Shown here piece after piece: positions 1-5,848 of a DNA stretch of 5,848 nt; the first letter of the stretch is position 1, and each line of letters begins with the position of its first letter. The notes beneath the pieces are model-generated. The model saw only the letters and a list, made by a program, of their open reading frames with translations, was not told where the DNA came from and did no database searches. The position numbers and the translations under genes are program-made. The stretch spans positions 1 through 5,848 of the forward strand of contig JAIRNX010000128.1 in assembly GCA_031257815.1 (NCBI GenBank), read 5' to 3'. This stretch comes from Lactobacillales bacterium. GTDB taxonomy: Bacteria; Bacillota; Bacilli; Lactobacillales; Streptococcaceae.

Positions 1-18
1 TTGACACTTTTTTGTCAA
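1..18. repeat. Perfect 6-bp inverted repeat in the leader
   Basis: TTGACA at 1-6 is the exact reverse complement of TGTCAA at 13-18, with a 6-base T-rich loop. The first arm equals the -35 consensus, but no -10 element lies at 16-18 bases spacing, so I do not call a promoter here. It may be the end of a structure that begins before the window. Function unknown. Confidence 0.4.
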
Positions 19-26
19 AAATTCTC

Positions 27-56
27 GAAATAGCACCACTATTTCTGCGTTTTTTT
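27..56 (+). terminator. Possible weak intrinsic terminator of an upstream unit
   Basis: GAAATAG (27-33) and CTATTTC (39-45) form a perfect 7-bp stem around the loop CACCA. TGCG and a run of seven T (50-56) follow. The stem is AT-rich and the T run starts four bases after it, so this would be a weak terminator at best. It would end a transcript entering from the left and separate it from scpA. The TGCG also pairs with CGCA at 58-61, which could form a competing small hairpin. Confidence 0.4.
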
Positions 57-175
57 CCGCAAATTGCCTAAAAATTAAACAAAAATTTCATCAATAGCGA
101 GATCGTTAACAGGCTCTTAGAGAATTTAAGAAAACAAGCAAATGCTTACAGGTTAGTTTAAATTTTAAAATCAAG

Positions 176-203
176 TTGCACATCTTTGACTTTTGTATAA
201 AAT
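176..203 (+). promoter_or_regulatory. Candidate promoter for scpA-scpB-leuS
   Basis: The best sigma-A-like match in the leader is TAAAAT (198-203) or the overlapping TATAAA (196-201), each five of six to the -10 consensus. TTGCAC (176-181) lies upstream with 16 or 14 bases spacing. The -35 match is only three of six. TTGACT at 186-191 is a better -35 but has no -10 at the right distance. The leader is so AT-rich that chance matches are likely, so the assignment is tentative. A start near 210 would leave a 5' leader of about 60 bases. Confidence 0.3.
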
Positions 204-253
204 TTTCTTTTTTGATTAGCAATCATTGATTAATTTTTCATAAATTTTGTTAT

Positions 254-273
254 CATTATTAGGAGTAATAATG
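254..273 (+). promoter_or_regulatory. Hairpin framing the scpA ribosome binding site and start codon
   Basis: CATTATTA (254-261) is the exact reverse complement of TAATAATG (266-273). The four bases between them, GGAG (262-265), are the core Shine-Dalgarno. In the mRNA this gives an 8-bp stem, seven A-U pairs and one closing C-G, with the Shine-Dalgarno in the loop and the AUG (271-273) in the 3' arm. The ribosome binding site with 5-base spacing also fixes the scpA start at the ATG at 271 rather than the in-frame TTG at 247, which has no good Shine-Dalgarno. The pairing is seen; any effect on translation is inference. Confidence 0.5.
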
Positions 274-1023
274 GAACCCATCCAGTTAAAACTAAATACT
301 TTTGAAGGTCCACTTGATTTACTTTTGCACTTAACCCAAAAAATGGAAGTGGATCTTAATGATATTCCAATTGCGGAAATTACTAAGCAATATATGGCTT
401 ATATTAACTCTTGGCAAGAAAATAAATTAGAAATTGCTGGTGAATATCTTGTTATGGCTTCTACTTTAATGTTTATTAAAAGCAAGATGCTGCTTCCAAC
501 TGAAGTTTACGATGAAGAAGTAGATGAAGAAAAATTTGAAAATGTCGATCCACGCGCTGAACTTACTAAACAACTACGCGAATATCGCCAATTTAAAAAT
601 GTTGCTTTTGCTCTACAAGAGTTTGAAAAAGAACGTAGCCATTATTTTACTAAAGAAGCGGTAAACATTGATGAGTACAGAGATGAAAATTTCGAGTTGC
701 CACCAAATCAATATACAACAATCTCTTTATTTTTAGCTTTTAGCGATCTTTTAGAAAAGCAAAAAAATCAACAGCCAATCAACACAACCATTGAAACAGA
801 AACTTTTACAATTGAGGAAAAAATGTCTCAAATTATCAACCAACTGGAAACAATAAAAAAACGCGGAAGTACTTCTCTTCGGTTTAATGAACTCTTTTTG
901 AAAGATAGCAGTAAAACTGAAATCATCACCACTTTTTTAGCTGTTCTTGAATTGATTAAAATAAAACAGTTAGATATTCAACAAAAAACCAATTATAGTT
1001 CGATTGAGATAACCTGGCAGTAA
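271..1023 (+). CDS. scpA: Segregation and condensation protein A (kleisin subunit of SMC-ScpAB)
   Basis: ScpA is the bacterial kleisin. It bridges the SMC dimer and recruits ScpB, forming the ring complex that compacts chromosomes and helps separate sister origins on the nucleoid. The product is 250 residues, close to the usual length for Firmicutes. The N-terminus carries the family hallmark FEGPLDLLLHL at 11-21, and the kleisin helix EYLVMASTLMFIKSKMLLP lies at 58-76. An acidic, Glu/Lys-rich linker follows. The C-terminus, about residues 205-250 with FNELF at 205-209 and FLAVLELIKIKQL at 222-234, is the winged helix that binds the SMC head. The ATG at 271 is chosen for its GGAG five bases upstream and because homologues begin just before the conserved IQLKL-type strand. 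It is the first gene of a likely operon, with scpB 51 bases downstream. Identity is near certain; only the start could be argued. Confidence 0.96.
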   Translation: MEPIQLKLNTFEGPLDLLLHLTQKMEVDLNDIPIAEITKQYMAYINSWQENKLEIAGEYLVMASTLMFIKSKMLLPTEVYDEEVDEEKFENVDPRAELTKQLREYRQFKNVAFALQEFEKERSHYFTKEAVNIDEYRDENFELPPNQYTTISLFLAFSDLLEKQKNQQPINTTIETETFTIEEKMSQIINQLETIKKRGSTSLRFNELFLKDSSKTEIITTFLAVLELIKIKQLDIQQKTNYSSIEITWQ

Positions 1024-1027
1024 AAAA

Positions 1028-1047
1028 GCGGAGGAGAAGGCCTCTGC
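1028..1047 (+). repeat. Stem-loop in the scpA-scpB gap with a buried Shine-Dalgarno-like sequence
   Basis: GCGGAGG (1028-1034) pairs with CCTCTGC (1041-1047), seven pairs including one G-U, around the loop AGAAGG. It is by far the most GC-rich element in this AT-rich gap. It is preceded by a run of A and not followed by T, so it is not a + strand terminator. Read on the other strand it would look like a short terminator, but no gene lies there. GGAGGAG (1030-1036) is a strong Shine-Dalgarno with no usable start codon behind it. Confidence 0.5.
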
Positions 1048-1061
1048 AAAACTTATTTTAC

Positions 1062-1066
1062 GAGGA
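1062..1066 (+). promoter_or_regulatory. Ribosome binding site deciding the GTG start of scpB
   Basis: GAGGA lies eight bases before the GTG at 1075, an ideal distance. No ATG lies in frame close by, and the protein from this GTG begins where ScpB homologues begin. The GTG is therefore taken as the true start. Confidence 0.75.
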
Positions 1067-1074
1067 AAATAATA

Positions 1075-1650
1075 GTGGAAAATAATAAATCATTTTTAGC
1101 AGAAATCGAAGCTTTATTATTTGTCTCAGGCGAAGAAGGTATGGAAATTGCGCAGTTAGCCAAGATAACGAATAAAGATAAAGCAGCGATCATAAAAACA
1201 GTTGAACTATTACAAGCAAAATATCAAGAAAATTCCGATTCTGCACTCAATATTTTAGAAATTAACGATCGTTTTATTTTAACTACCAAAAAAGAATTTT
1301 CATATCTTTTGAAAGAATACGCTGCAACTCCTCAAGCTGTTTCTCTTTCAAAGGCAGCTTTAGAGACTTTATCAATTATTGCTTATAAACAGCCAATTAC
1401 ACGTGCACAAATCGATGAAATCAGGGGCGTGCAATCCAATGGCTCTGTTCAAAAATTAGTTTCACGCAACCTCATTACTAAAAAGGGTCGAATGGATAAT
1501 CCTGGAAAACCGATCCTTTATGGAACAACTAATTATTTTATGGATTATTTTGGTTTAAGATTTCTAGCAGAATTACCTGATATCAACGCATATAAGGAAG
1601 AAACACCAGATCAAGAAATTGATTTATTTTATAGTAATGTAGCTGATTAA
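1075..1650 (+). CDS. scpB: Segregation and condensation protein B (winged-helix partner of ScpA)
   Basis: ScpB forms a dimer that binds the central part of ScpA and regulates the SMC ATPase ring during chromosome condensation and segregation. The 191-residue product has the usual family length and two tandem winged-helix regions. The first opens with [13 protein letters not shown] at 10-22. The second holds the strongest family signature, [19 protein letters not shown] at 96-114 followed by [15 protein letters not shown] to 129. The late motif [11 protein letters not shown] lies at 142-152, followed by a DYFGL motif at 157-161. The start is GTG, supported by GAGGA eight bases upstream. The acidic tail (about 170-191) is typically variable. 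It sits 51 bases after scpA and 14 before leuS, so the three are probably co-transcribed. In many Lactobacillales the next gene is the pseudouridine synthase rluB; here it is leuS. Confidence 0.96.
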   Translation: MENNKSFLAEIEALLFVSGEEGMEIAQLAKITNKDKAAIIKTVELLQAKYQENSDSALNILEINDRFILTTKKEFSYLLKEYAATPQAVSLSKAALETLSIIAYKQPITRAQIDEIRGVQSNGSVQKLVSRNLITKKGRMDNPGKPILYGTTNYFMDYFGLRFLAELPDINAYKEETPDQEIDLFYSNVAD

Positions 1651-1651
1651 C

Positions 1652-1656
1652 GGGAG
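1652..1656 (+). promoter_or_regulatory. Ribosome binding site of leuS
   Basis: GGGAG lies eight bases before the ATG at 1665 and starts just after the scpB stop codon at 1648-1650. The whole scpB-leuS gap is 14 bases, so there is no room for a separate leader or promoter. This ties leuS expression to the upstream genes unless a promoter lies within scpB. Confidence 0.8.
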
Positions 1657-1664
1657 TTAAGTTT

Positions 1665-4196
1665 ATGAATTACAATCACAAAAAAATTGAAAAAAAATGG
1701 CAAAAATATTGGGCCGAAAACAAAACATTTCGAACAAGAGAAAATAAGGATAAACGAAATTTTTATGCGTTGGATATGTTTCCTTATCCTTCAGGATCGG
1801 GACTGCATGTTGGGCATCCGGAAGGATATACAGCAACAGATATTCTTTCTCGTTTCAAGCGTGCACAAGGATATGATGTTCTACACCCAATGGGGTGGGA
1901 TGCTTTTGGTCTGCCAGCTGAGCAATATGCTATGGATACAGGAAATGATCCCGCAGAATTTACGAATCAAAACATTGAAACGTTTCGTCGACAGATTCGT
2001 TCTCTTGGATTTTCGTACGACTGGGAACGAGAAGTGAGTACAACTGACCCAGAGTATTACAAATGGACTCAATGGATTTTTACTAAACTTTATGAAAAAG
2101 GTTTAGCTTATGAAGCAGAAGTTCCGGTGAATTGGGTACCAGCTTTAAAAACGGTGATTGCTAACGAAGAGGTGATGGCGGACGGAACAAGTGAAAGAGG
2201 AGGACATCCAGTTGTTCGCAAACCAATGAGACAATGGATGTTGAAGATTACAGCGTACGCAGAGCGGTTATTAGAAGATTTGGAATTGGTTGAGTGGCCA
2301 GAGTCGATTAAGGAGATGCAACGTAATTGGATTGGGAAATCAATTGGTACGGATGTTGTGTTTAAAATTAAAGCTTTTGCCAAAGAATTTACTGTATTTA
2401 CAACTCGTCCAGATACCTTATTTGGGGCAACTTATGCCGTGCTAGCCCCAGAGATAGACTTGGTTCAAGAGATTGTGAGTGCTGAGCAAAAAGATGCTGT
2501 TGATGCTTATATCGCCGCCGCAGCTCTAAAATCTGATCTTGCCCGAACTGATTTAGAAAAAGAAAAGACAGGAGTGTTTACGGGAGCTTATGCGGTGAAT
2601 CCGGTCAATGGGAAGGAGATTCCGATTTGGATTGCAGATTATGTGCTAGCAAGTTACGGAAGCGGAGCGATTATGGCCGTCCCTGCTCACGATACACGTG
2701 ACTTTGAGTTTGCCAAACAATTTGCTTTGGAAATTATTCCGGTGCTTGAAGGTGGAGATATAACTCAAGCAGCTTATACTGAGGATGGAATTCACATCAA
2801 TTCTGATTTCTTGAACGGTCTTGGGAAAGAAGAAGCCATCAGCAAAATGAACACTTGGCTTGAAGAAAACAAAGTCGGTGAAAAGAAGATTTCTTATCGT
2901 TTGCGAGACTGGCTGTTTTCTCGTCAGCGTTACTGGGGAGAGCCGATTCCAATTATTCACTGGGAAGATGGAACCACAACCACTGTGCCAGAAGCAGAAC
3001 TTCCGTTGCTATTGCCGGAAACACCGAATATCCAGCCTTCAAAAACGGGTGAGTCTCCGTTGGCAAATCTTCCAGATTGGGTGTATGTGGTGGATTTAGA
3101 AACTGGAAAAAAAGGACGCCGAGAAACAAATACAATGCCTCAGTGGGCGGGTTCTTCGTGGTATTATTTGCGTTACATCGATCCGAAAAATCAAACGGTG
3201 CTTGCAGATTATGAAAAATTAAAACGTTGGTTGCCTGTTGATATTTACATTGGTGGAGCTGAACATGCGGTGTTGCATTTGTTGTATGCGCGTTTTTGGC
3301 ATAAATTTTTGTATGATATTGGAGTTGTGCCGACGAAAGAACCGTTTCAGAAGCTTTTTAATCAAGGAATGATTTTAGGAACAAGTTATCGAGATTCTCG
3401 TGGAGCGTTGGTTGCTACTGATAAAGTTGAAGCACGCGATGGTTCGTTCTTTAGTGTTGAAACAGGTGAAAAACTGGAGCAGGCACCGGCCAAGATGAGT
3501 AAATCGTTGAAAAATGTGGTCAATCCTGATGATGTGGTGCAGCAGTATGGTGCGGACACGTTGCGATTGTACGAGATGTTTATGGGACCTTTGGATGCGT
3601 CAATTGCTTGGAACGACGATGGTTTAGAGGGAAGTCGGAAATTTTTGGATCGTGTATGGCGATTGATTGTCGATGACAATGGTCAAATGCGTAAAACTAT
3701 TGTCAAAGAAAACGATGGCAAACTTGATAAAGTATATAATGAAACGGTTAAAAAGGTAACAGAAGATTTTGAGCAATTACATTTTAATACAGCAATTTCG
3801 CAATTAATGATTTTTGTGAATGCAGCGAATAAAGAGAAACAGTTGTTTATTGAGCAGGTGAAAGGGTTTGTCCAGTTGCTGGCGCCTATTGTTCCCCACC
3901 TTGCAGAAGAGTTGTGGGAAATTTTAGGGGAGCAAGGTGGAATTTCATACGTTTCTTGGCCAGAGTATGATAAACAAGCGTTGGTGGAAGAGGAAGTTGA
4001 AGTAGTGTTTCAGATTAACGGTAAAGTTCGTGCCAAAGTCAAAGTTGCAAATAATCTTCCAAAAGAAGAACTTGAAAAAATCGCTTTAGCTAATGAAGGT
4101 ATCGCAAAATTAATTGATGGCAAAACTATGCAAAAAGTTATTGTTATCCCAAATAAATTGATTAATATCGTAGTAAATAACACGACAAACGCATGA
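1665..4196 (+). CDS. leuS: Leucyl-tRNA synthetase (class Ia)
   Basis: LeuRS activates leucine with ATP and charges tRNA-Leu in the cytoplasm; its CP1 domain hydrolyses mischarged tRNA. All landmarks are present in the 843 residues. The HIGH box is HVGH (48-51) in a Rossmann catalytic core. The CP1 editing domain has the threonine-rich [11 protein letters not shown] (246-256) and the [15 protein letters not shown] block (332-346), whose final Asp is the conserved editing residue that contacts the substrate amino group. The core resumes at [16 protein letters not shown] (414-429), with [21 protein letters not shown] at 526-546. KMSKS is at 610-614. The C-terminal anticodon-binding helical domain and a small terminal domain ([13 protein letters not shown], 780-792) complete it. 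The stretch between LGTSYRD (571) and KMSKS is an insertion shared by lactic-acid bacteria and streptococci but short or absent in Bacillus. The protein lies at the long end of the range. The stop is TGA, whereas scpA and scpB use TAA. Codon choice shifts in the middle of the gene. Confidence 0.98.
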   Translation: MNYNHKKIEKKWQKYWAENKTFRTRENKDKRNFYALDMFPYPSGSGLHVGHPEGYTATDILSRFKRAQGYDVLHPMGWDAFGLPAEQYAMDTGNDPAEFTNQNIETFRRQIRSLGFSYDWEREVSTTDPEYYKWTQWIFTKLYEKGLAYEAEVPVNWVPALKTVIANEEVMADGTSERGGHPVVRKPMRQWMLKITAYAERLLEDLELVEWPESIKEMQRNWIGKSIGTDVVFKIKAFAKEFTVFTTRPDTLFGATYAVLAPEIDLVQEIVSAEQKDAVDAYIAAAALKSDLARTDLEKEKTGVFTGAYAVNPVNGKEIPIWIADYVLASYGSGAIMAVPAHDTRDFEFAKQFALEIIPVLEGGDITQAAYTEDGIHINSDFLNGLGKEEAISKMNTWLEENKVGEKKISYRLRDWLFSRQRYWGEPIPIIHWEDGTTTTVPEAELPLLLPETPNIQPSKTGESPLANLPDWVYVVDLETGKKGRRETNTMPQWAGSSWYYLRYIDPKNQTVLADYEKLKRWLPVDIYIGGAEHAVLHLLYARFWHKFLYDIGVVPTKEPFQKLFNQGMILGTSYRDSRGALVATDKVEARDGSFFSVETGEKLEQAPAKMSKSLKNVVNPDDVVQQYGADTLRLYEMFMGPLDASIAWNDDGLEGSRKFLDRVWRLIVDDNGQMRKTIVKENDGKLDKVYNETVKKVTEDFEQLHFNTAISQLMIFVNAANKEKQLFIEQVKGFVQLLAPIVPHLAEELWEILGEQGGISYVSWPEYDKQALVEEEVEVVFQINGKVRAKVKVANNLPKEELEKIALANEGIAKLIDGKTMQKVIVIPNKLINIVVNNTTNA

Positions 4197-4219
4197 AAAA
4201 ATTATGAAAAAAATGAGAG

Positions 4220-4240
4220 CGAGAAAAGTCCGAGAAAAGT
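4220..4240. repeat. Two-copy 10-base direct repeat with 11-base period
   Basis: CGAGAAAAGT occurs at 4220-4229 and again exactly at 4231-4240, separated by one C. The period is about one helical turn, which would fit side-by-side protein contacts, but two copies in AT-rich sequence is thin support. A related CGAAAAAGTT lies at 4421-4430 by the gdpP promoter. Confidence 0.45.
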
Positions 4241-4280
4241 TTTTTAAGAGAATATTTGATAAAAAATTAGTTCAAAAAAT

Positions 4281-4300
4281 TTAAATCGCTTGAAATCGTT
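4281..4300. repeat. Two-copy imperfect 10-base tandem repeat
   Basis: TTAAATCGCT (4281-4290) is followed directly by TGAAATCGTT (4291-4300), eight of ten bases identical and sharing AAATCG. It is a second short-period repeat within 80 bases of the first, with a different sequence. No function can be assigned. Confidence 0.4.
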
Positions 4301-4337
4301 CTCTGTGAACCAAAAATTTATTCATGCGTTTTTCGTG

Positions 4338-4396
4338 GGTGAGAGGAGCCGATAGGATAAAATTACCTTCCCTCTACTTGATTTTGCTTTTAATAA
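4338..4396 (+). terminator. Imperfect hairpin with trailing T-rich tract, possible leuS-operon terminator
   Basis: AGAGG (4342-4346) pairs with CCTCT (4371-4375). It can be extended outward by GT/AC across a bulged G and inward by one or two weak pairs. An inner GG/CC (4355-4356 with 4366-4367) could close the apex. The tract ATTTTGCTTTT (4381-4391) follows, starting five bases or so after the stem. The stem is interrupted and the T tract broken, so termination would be leaky. It lies upstream of the gdpP promoter candidate, as expected for the 3' end of the leuS transcript. Confidence 0.3.
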
Positions 4397-4416
4397 AATT
4401 AGTAAACAAATTAAAA

Positions 4417-4446
4417 TTTTCGAAAAAGTTCCTGCTATGATATGCT
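4417..4446 (+). promoter_or_regulatory. Candidate extended -10 promoter for gdpP, with an upstream palindrome
   Basis: TGCTATGAT (4433-4441) is an extended -10: TG, one base, then TATGAT, five of six to consensus. An overlapping TGATATGCT (4438-4446) is a second, poorer version. The -35 region (around 4413-4418) is only A/T-rich, which an extended -10 can tolerate. The perfect palindrome TTTTCGAAAA (4417-4426) sits where the -35 to -10 spacer begins and could be an operator or chance. A start near 4448 would leave a leader of under 30 bases before the ATG at 4475. Confidence 0.45.
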
Positions 4447-4460
4447 GTCGATAATTAAAA

Positions 4461-4466
4461 GAGGTG
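4461..4466 (+). promoter_or_regulatory. Ribosome binding site of gdpP
   Basis: GAGGTG lies eight bases before the ATG at 4475, a strong match at good distance. It supports a start that gives a protein beginning directly with a short basic stretch and the first membrane segment, as in GdpP homologues. Confidence 0.8.
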
Positions 4467-4474
4467 TAAGATAC

Positions 4475-5848
4475 ATGAACAAGCAGTTAAAAGTTCAGTT
4501 AGGTTTAGGAATTTTATTTCTATGTTTAGCTGAAATAACTGGGACGATACTCTTTCCATTACGATGGGTTCGTATTATTTGGTTAATTATGACAAATGGA
4601 ATAGCTGCTTGTTTTTTTATTTGGCAACTGTTTGTTTTAGAAAAAAATCAAGATGAAATTATTAAATGGGTTAATGAAAATGCCGAGAATTCAGTCAAGC
4701 AAGTTCTTGATACGATGCCGATCGGAATTGTGAAATTCGATAAAAAGACTAAAGAGAAGATTTGGCTAAATCCATTTGCTGAGTACATCATTACTAGCAA
4801 TAATGAAGTAATTTCAGAACATGAAATTAAACAGTTTATTGATCAAGATAAAATAGAAAATCATTTTTGGGTTGTTGGCAATAAAAAATATTATTTTTAT
4901 CTTTATGAACAAAAAGGTCTTATTTATTTTTTTGATGTAACAAATGAGCAAAATTTAAAAGATAAATTAATCAAAAATCAGCCAGTAGTAGGGATTATTT
5001 CGATTGATAATTATGATGATATAACGGAGAAAATGGATGAAAAAGAAATCGCTAATTTAAATAGTTATATCACTTCTGAAATATCTGATTATTTGAAAAA
5101 TCAACGTGCGTTTTCAAGAAAGCTTACAAGTGAAAAGTATGTTTTTGTTACGCAATATAGTAACTTAAAGGAAATGATCGAAAAAAAGTTTGATTTGTTA
5201 GATAAAGTACGAAATGAGTCAAATGAGAGAGTAGGAAAAACAGTTACGATGTCAATTGGTGTTTCTTATGGGAAAAGAGACATGTACTCACTAGGGGTAA
5301 CTGCAAATAATAATTTAGAGGTTGCTTTAGTTCGCGGTGGTGATCAGGTAGTTGTTAAAGAAAATGTCGATACAGCAGCTCCTATATATTTTGGCGGAGT
5401 ATCTAATTCTAGAGTTAAACGAACGAGAGTTCGCACTAGAGCAATGGCAATGGCTTTTAAAGGAATTATACAAGAAGCAGAAGAAATTTATGTAATGGGG
5501 CATCAATTTCCTGATATGGATGCATTAGGATCAAGTATTGGAGTTGCATATATTGCTCGTTTATATAAAAGGTCTGTTTATGTGATATTGGATAAAAAAC
5601 AGTTGATTCTAGATGTCGAGCGTTGTTTAAAAGAAATTGAACAAGTGCCAGAATTGGTAAAGTTAATTATATCTCCGCAAAAAGCCGTGTCTCAGTGTAA
5701 AAGAAATAGTTTATTAGTAATGGTGGATCATTCAAATCCTTTATTAAGTATTAATACGGAATTGTACGAAGTTTTTCAAAAGGTGATTGTGATTGATCAT
5801 CATCGTCGTGGTGCAGAATTTCCGGATAATCTTCTTCTTTCTTATATT
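4475..5848 (+). CDS. gdpP: Cyclic-di-AMP phosphodiesterase GdpP (YybT family), 3' end cut by window
   Basis: GdpP hydrolyses the second messenger c-di-AMP to pApA at the inner face of the membrane, affecting potassium and osmolyte uptake, cell-wall stress and beta-lactam tolerance. The frame is open for 458 codons to the window end; family members have about 650-660 residues, so some 200 are missing. Two membrane helices lie at about 8-27 and 33-54. A PAS-like domain, which binds heme in characterised members, covers about 75-160 (LDTMPIGIVKFD at 78-89). A degenerate GGDEF domain ends in RGGDQV (287-292), lacking the cyclase signature as is normal here. The DHH domain carries GHQFPDMDALGSSIG (342-356) with metal ligands H343, D347 and D349, then VDHS (417-420, ligand D418), then DHH (441-443). 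The later Asp ligand and the DHHA1 domain fall outside. It likely has its own promoter. In many Firmicutes rplI and the dnaB-type helicase gene follow. Confidence 0.95.
   Translation, partial: MNKQLKVQLGLGILFLCLAEITGTILFPLRWVRIIWLIMTNGIAACFFIWQLFVLEKNQDEIIKWVNENAENSVKQVLDTMPIGIVKFDKKTKEKIWLNPFAEYIITSNNEVISEHEIKQFIDQDKIENHFWVVGNKKYYFYLYEQKGLIYFFDVTNEQNLKDKLIKNQPVVGIISIDNYDDITEKMDEKEIANLNSYITSEISDYLKNQRAFSRKLTSEKYVFVTQYSNLKEMIEKKFDLLDKVRNESNERVGKTVTMSIGVSYGKRDMYSLGVTANNNLEVALVRGGDQVVVKENVDTAAPIYFGGVSNSRVKRTRVRTRAMAMAFKGIIQEAEEIYVMGHQFPDMDALGSSIGVAYIARLYKRSVYVILDKKQLILDVERCLKEIEQVPELVKLIISPQKAVSQCKRNSLLVMVDHSNPLLSINTELYEVFQKVIVIDHHRRGAEFPDNLLLSYI

Larger units (their letters stand above)
4197..4474. 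other. AT-rich intergenic spacer between leuS and gdpP
   Basis: This 278-base gap has no convincing gene. It holds two short tandem repeats, an imperfect hairpin, a 10-base palindrome and a candidate promoter, each listed separately. Two short open frames (26 codons at 4204-4284 and 16 codons at 4305-4355) lack a Shine-Dalgarno and are not called. No strong GC-rich stem followed by a T run is visible, so the end of the leuS transcript is not well defined. Confidence 0.7.

Noticed and set aside
1..29. A promoter with the perfect -35 hexamer TTGACA at 1-6.
   Set aside because: No -10-like sequence is found 16-18 bases downstream; the hexamer is one arm of an inverted repeat.
247..270. An in-frame TTG start adding eight residues to ScpA.
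   Set aside because: No Shine-Dalgarno lies before it. The added residues are not typical of ScpA, and GGAG sits at a proper distance before the ATG at 271.
1687..2037. A 116-codon + strand frame in another frame of leuS (also 2860-3099).
   Set aside because: It is a shadow of leuS, which has every family motif in its own frame.
1881..2383. Open frames on the - strand within leuS (also at 2646-2960, 2953-3135 and 3386-3679).
   Set aside because: They lie opposite a well-conserved gene, resemble no known family and have no initiation signals.
4204..4284. A 26-codon open frame encoding a very basic peptide (12 Lys/Arg, 2 acidic), just after leuS.
   Set aside because: No Shine-Dalgarno precedes it, and the Lys/Arg richness follows from the local A/G-rich repeats. 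Without conservation it is most simply chance.
4305..4355. A 16-codon GTG-started frame that overlaps the 5' arm of the downstream hairpin, resembling a leader peptide of an attenuator.
   Set aside because: No ribosome binding site, no run of a regulatory amino acid, and the likely gdpP promoter lies downstream of it.
4300..4400. A c-di-AMP (ydaO-type) riboswitch or other known riboswitch before gdpP.
   Set aside because: I do not see the conserved core of that class or another class I know, and the hairpin lies upstream of the likely promoter.

Overview
The window is a low-GC, AT-rich chromosomal segment with a Firmicutes (Bacillota) core-gene layout. The protein sequences point to Lactobacillales, probably near Enterococcaceae or Carnobacteriaceae. 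The evidence is a LeuRS with the long insertion before KMSKS seen in lactic-acid bacteria and streptococci, a ScpA/ScpB pair, and a membrane-bound GdpP. Genus and species cannot be fixed from the sequence. All four genes are on the + strand and look like intact housekeeping genes. I see no mobile element, CRISPR array, rRNA, tRNA or defence gene.

Layout: positions 1-270 are a non-coding leader. It holds three short inverted repeats in its first 61 bases, one resembling a weak terminator of an upstream unit. A weak candidate promoter lies near 176-203. An 8-bp hairpin frames the scpA ribosome binding site. scpA (271-1023) and scpB (1075-1650) encode the kleisin and the winged-helix partner of the SMC chromosome-condensation complex. 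leuS (1665-4196), leucyl-tRNA synthetase, starts only 14 bases after scpB, so the three genes probably form one transcription unit. Positions 4197-4474 form a 278-base AT-rich spacer with short tandem repeats, an imperfect hairpin and a candidate extended -10 promoter. gdpP (4475 to beyond the window end) encodes the membrane c-di-AMP phosphodiesterase. It is cut by the window edge after 458 codons, inside the DHH domain.

How the genes work together: ScpA and ScpB act with SMC (not in the window) in chromosome organisation. LeuRS charges tRNA-Leu. GdpP lowers c-di-AMP, which controls potassium and osmolyte balance and cell-wall homeostasis. The only functional links visible are proximity and co-transcription. 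I found no clearly undescribed system. The points most worth a second look are the scpA-scpB-leuS order with no room for a leuS T-box leader, the hairpin that puts the scpA Shine-Dalgarno in its loop and the AUG in its stem, and a local shift in leucine codon choice inside leuS.
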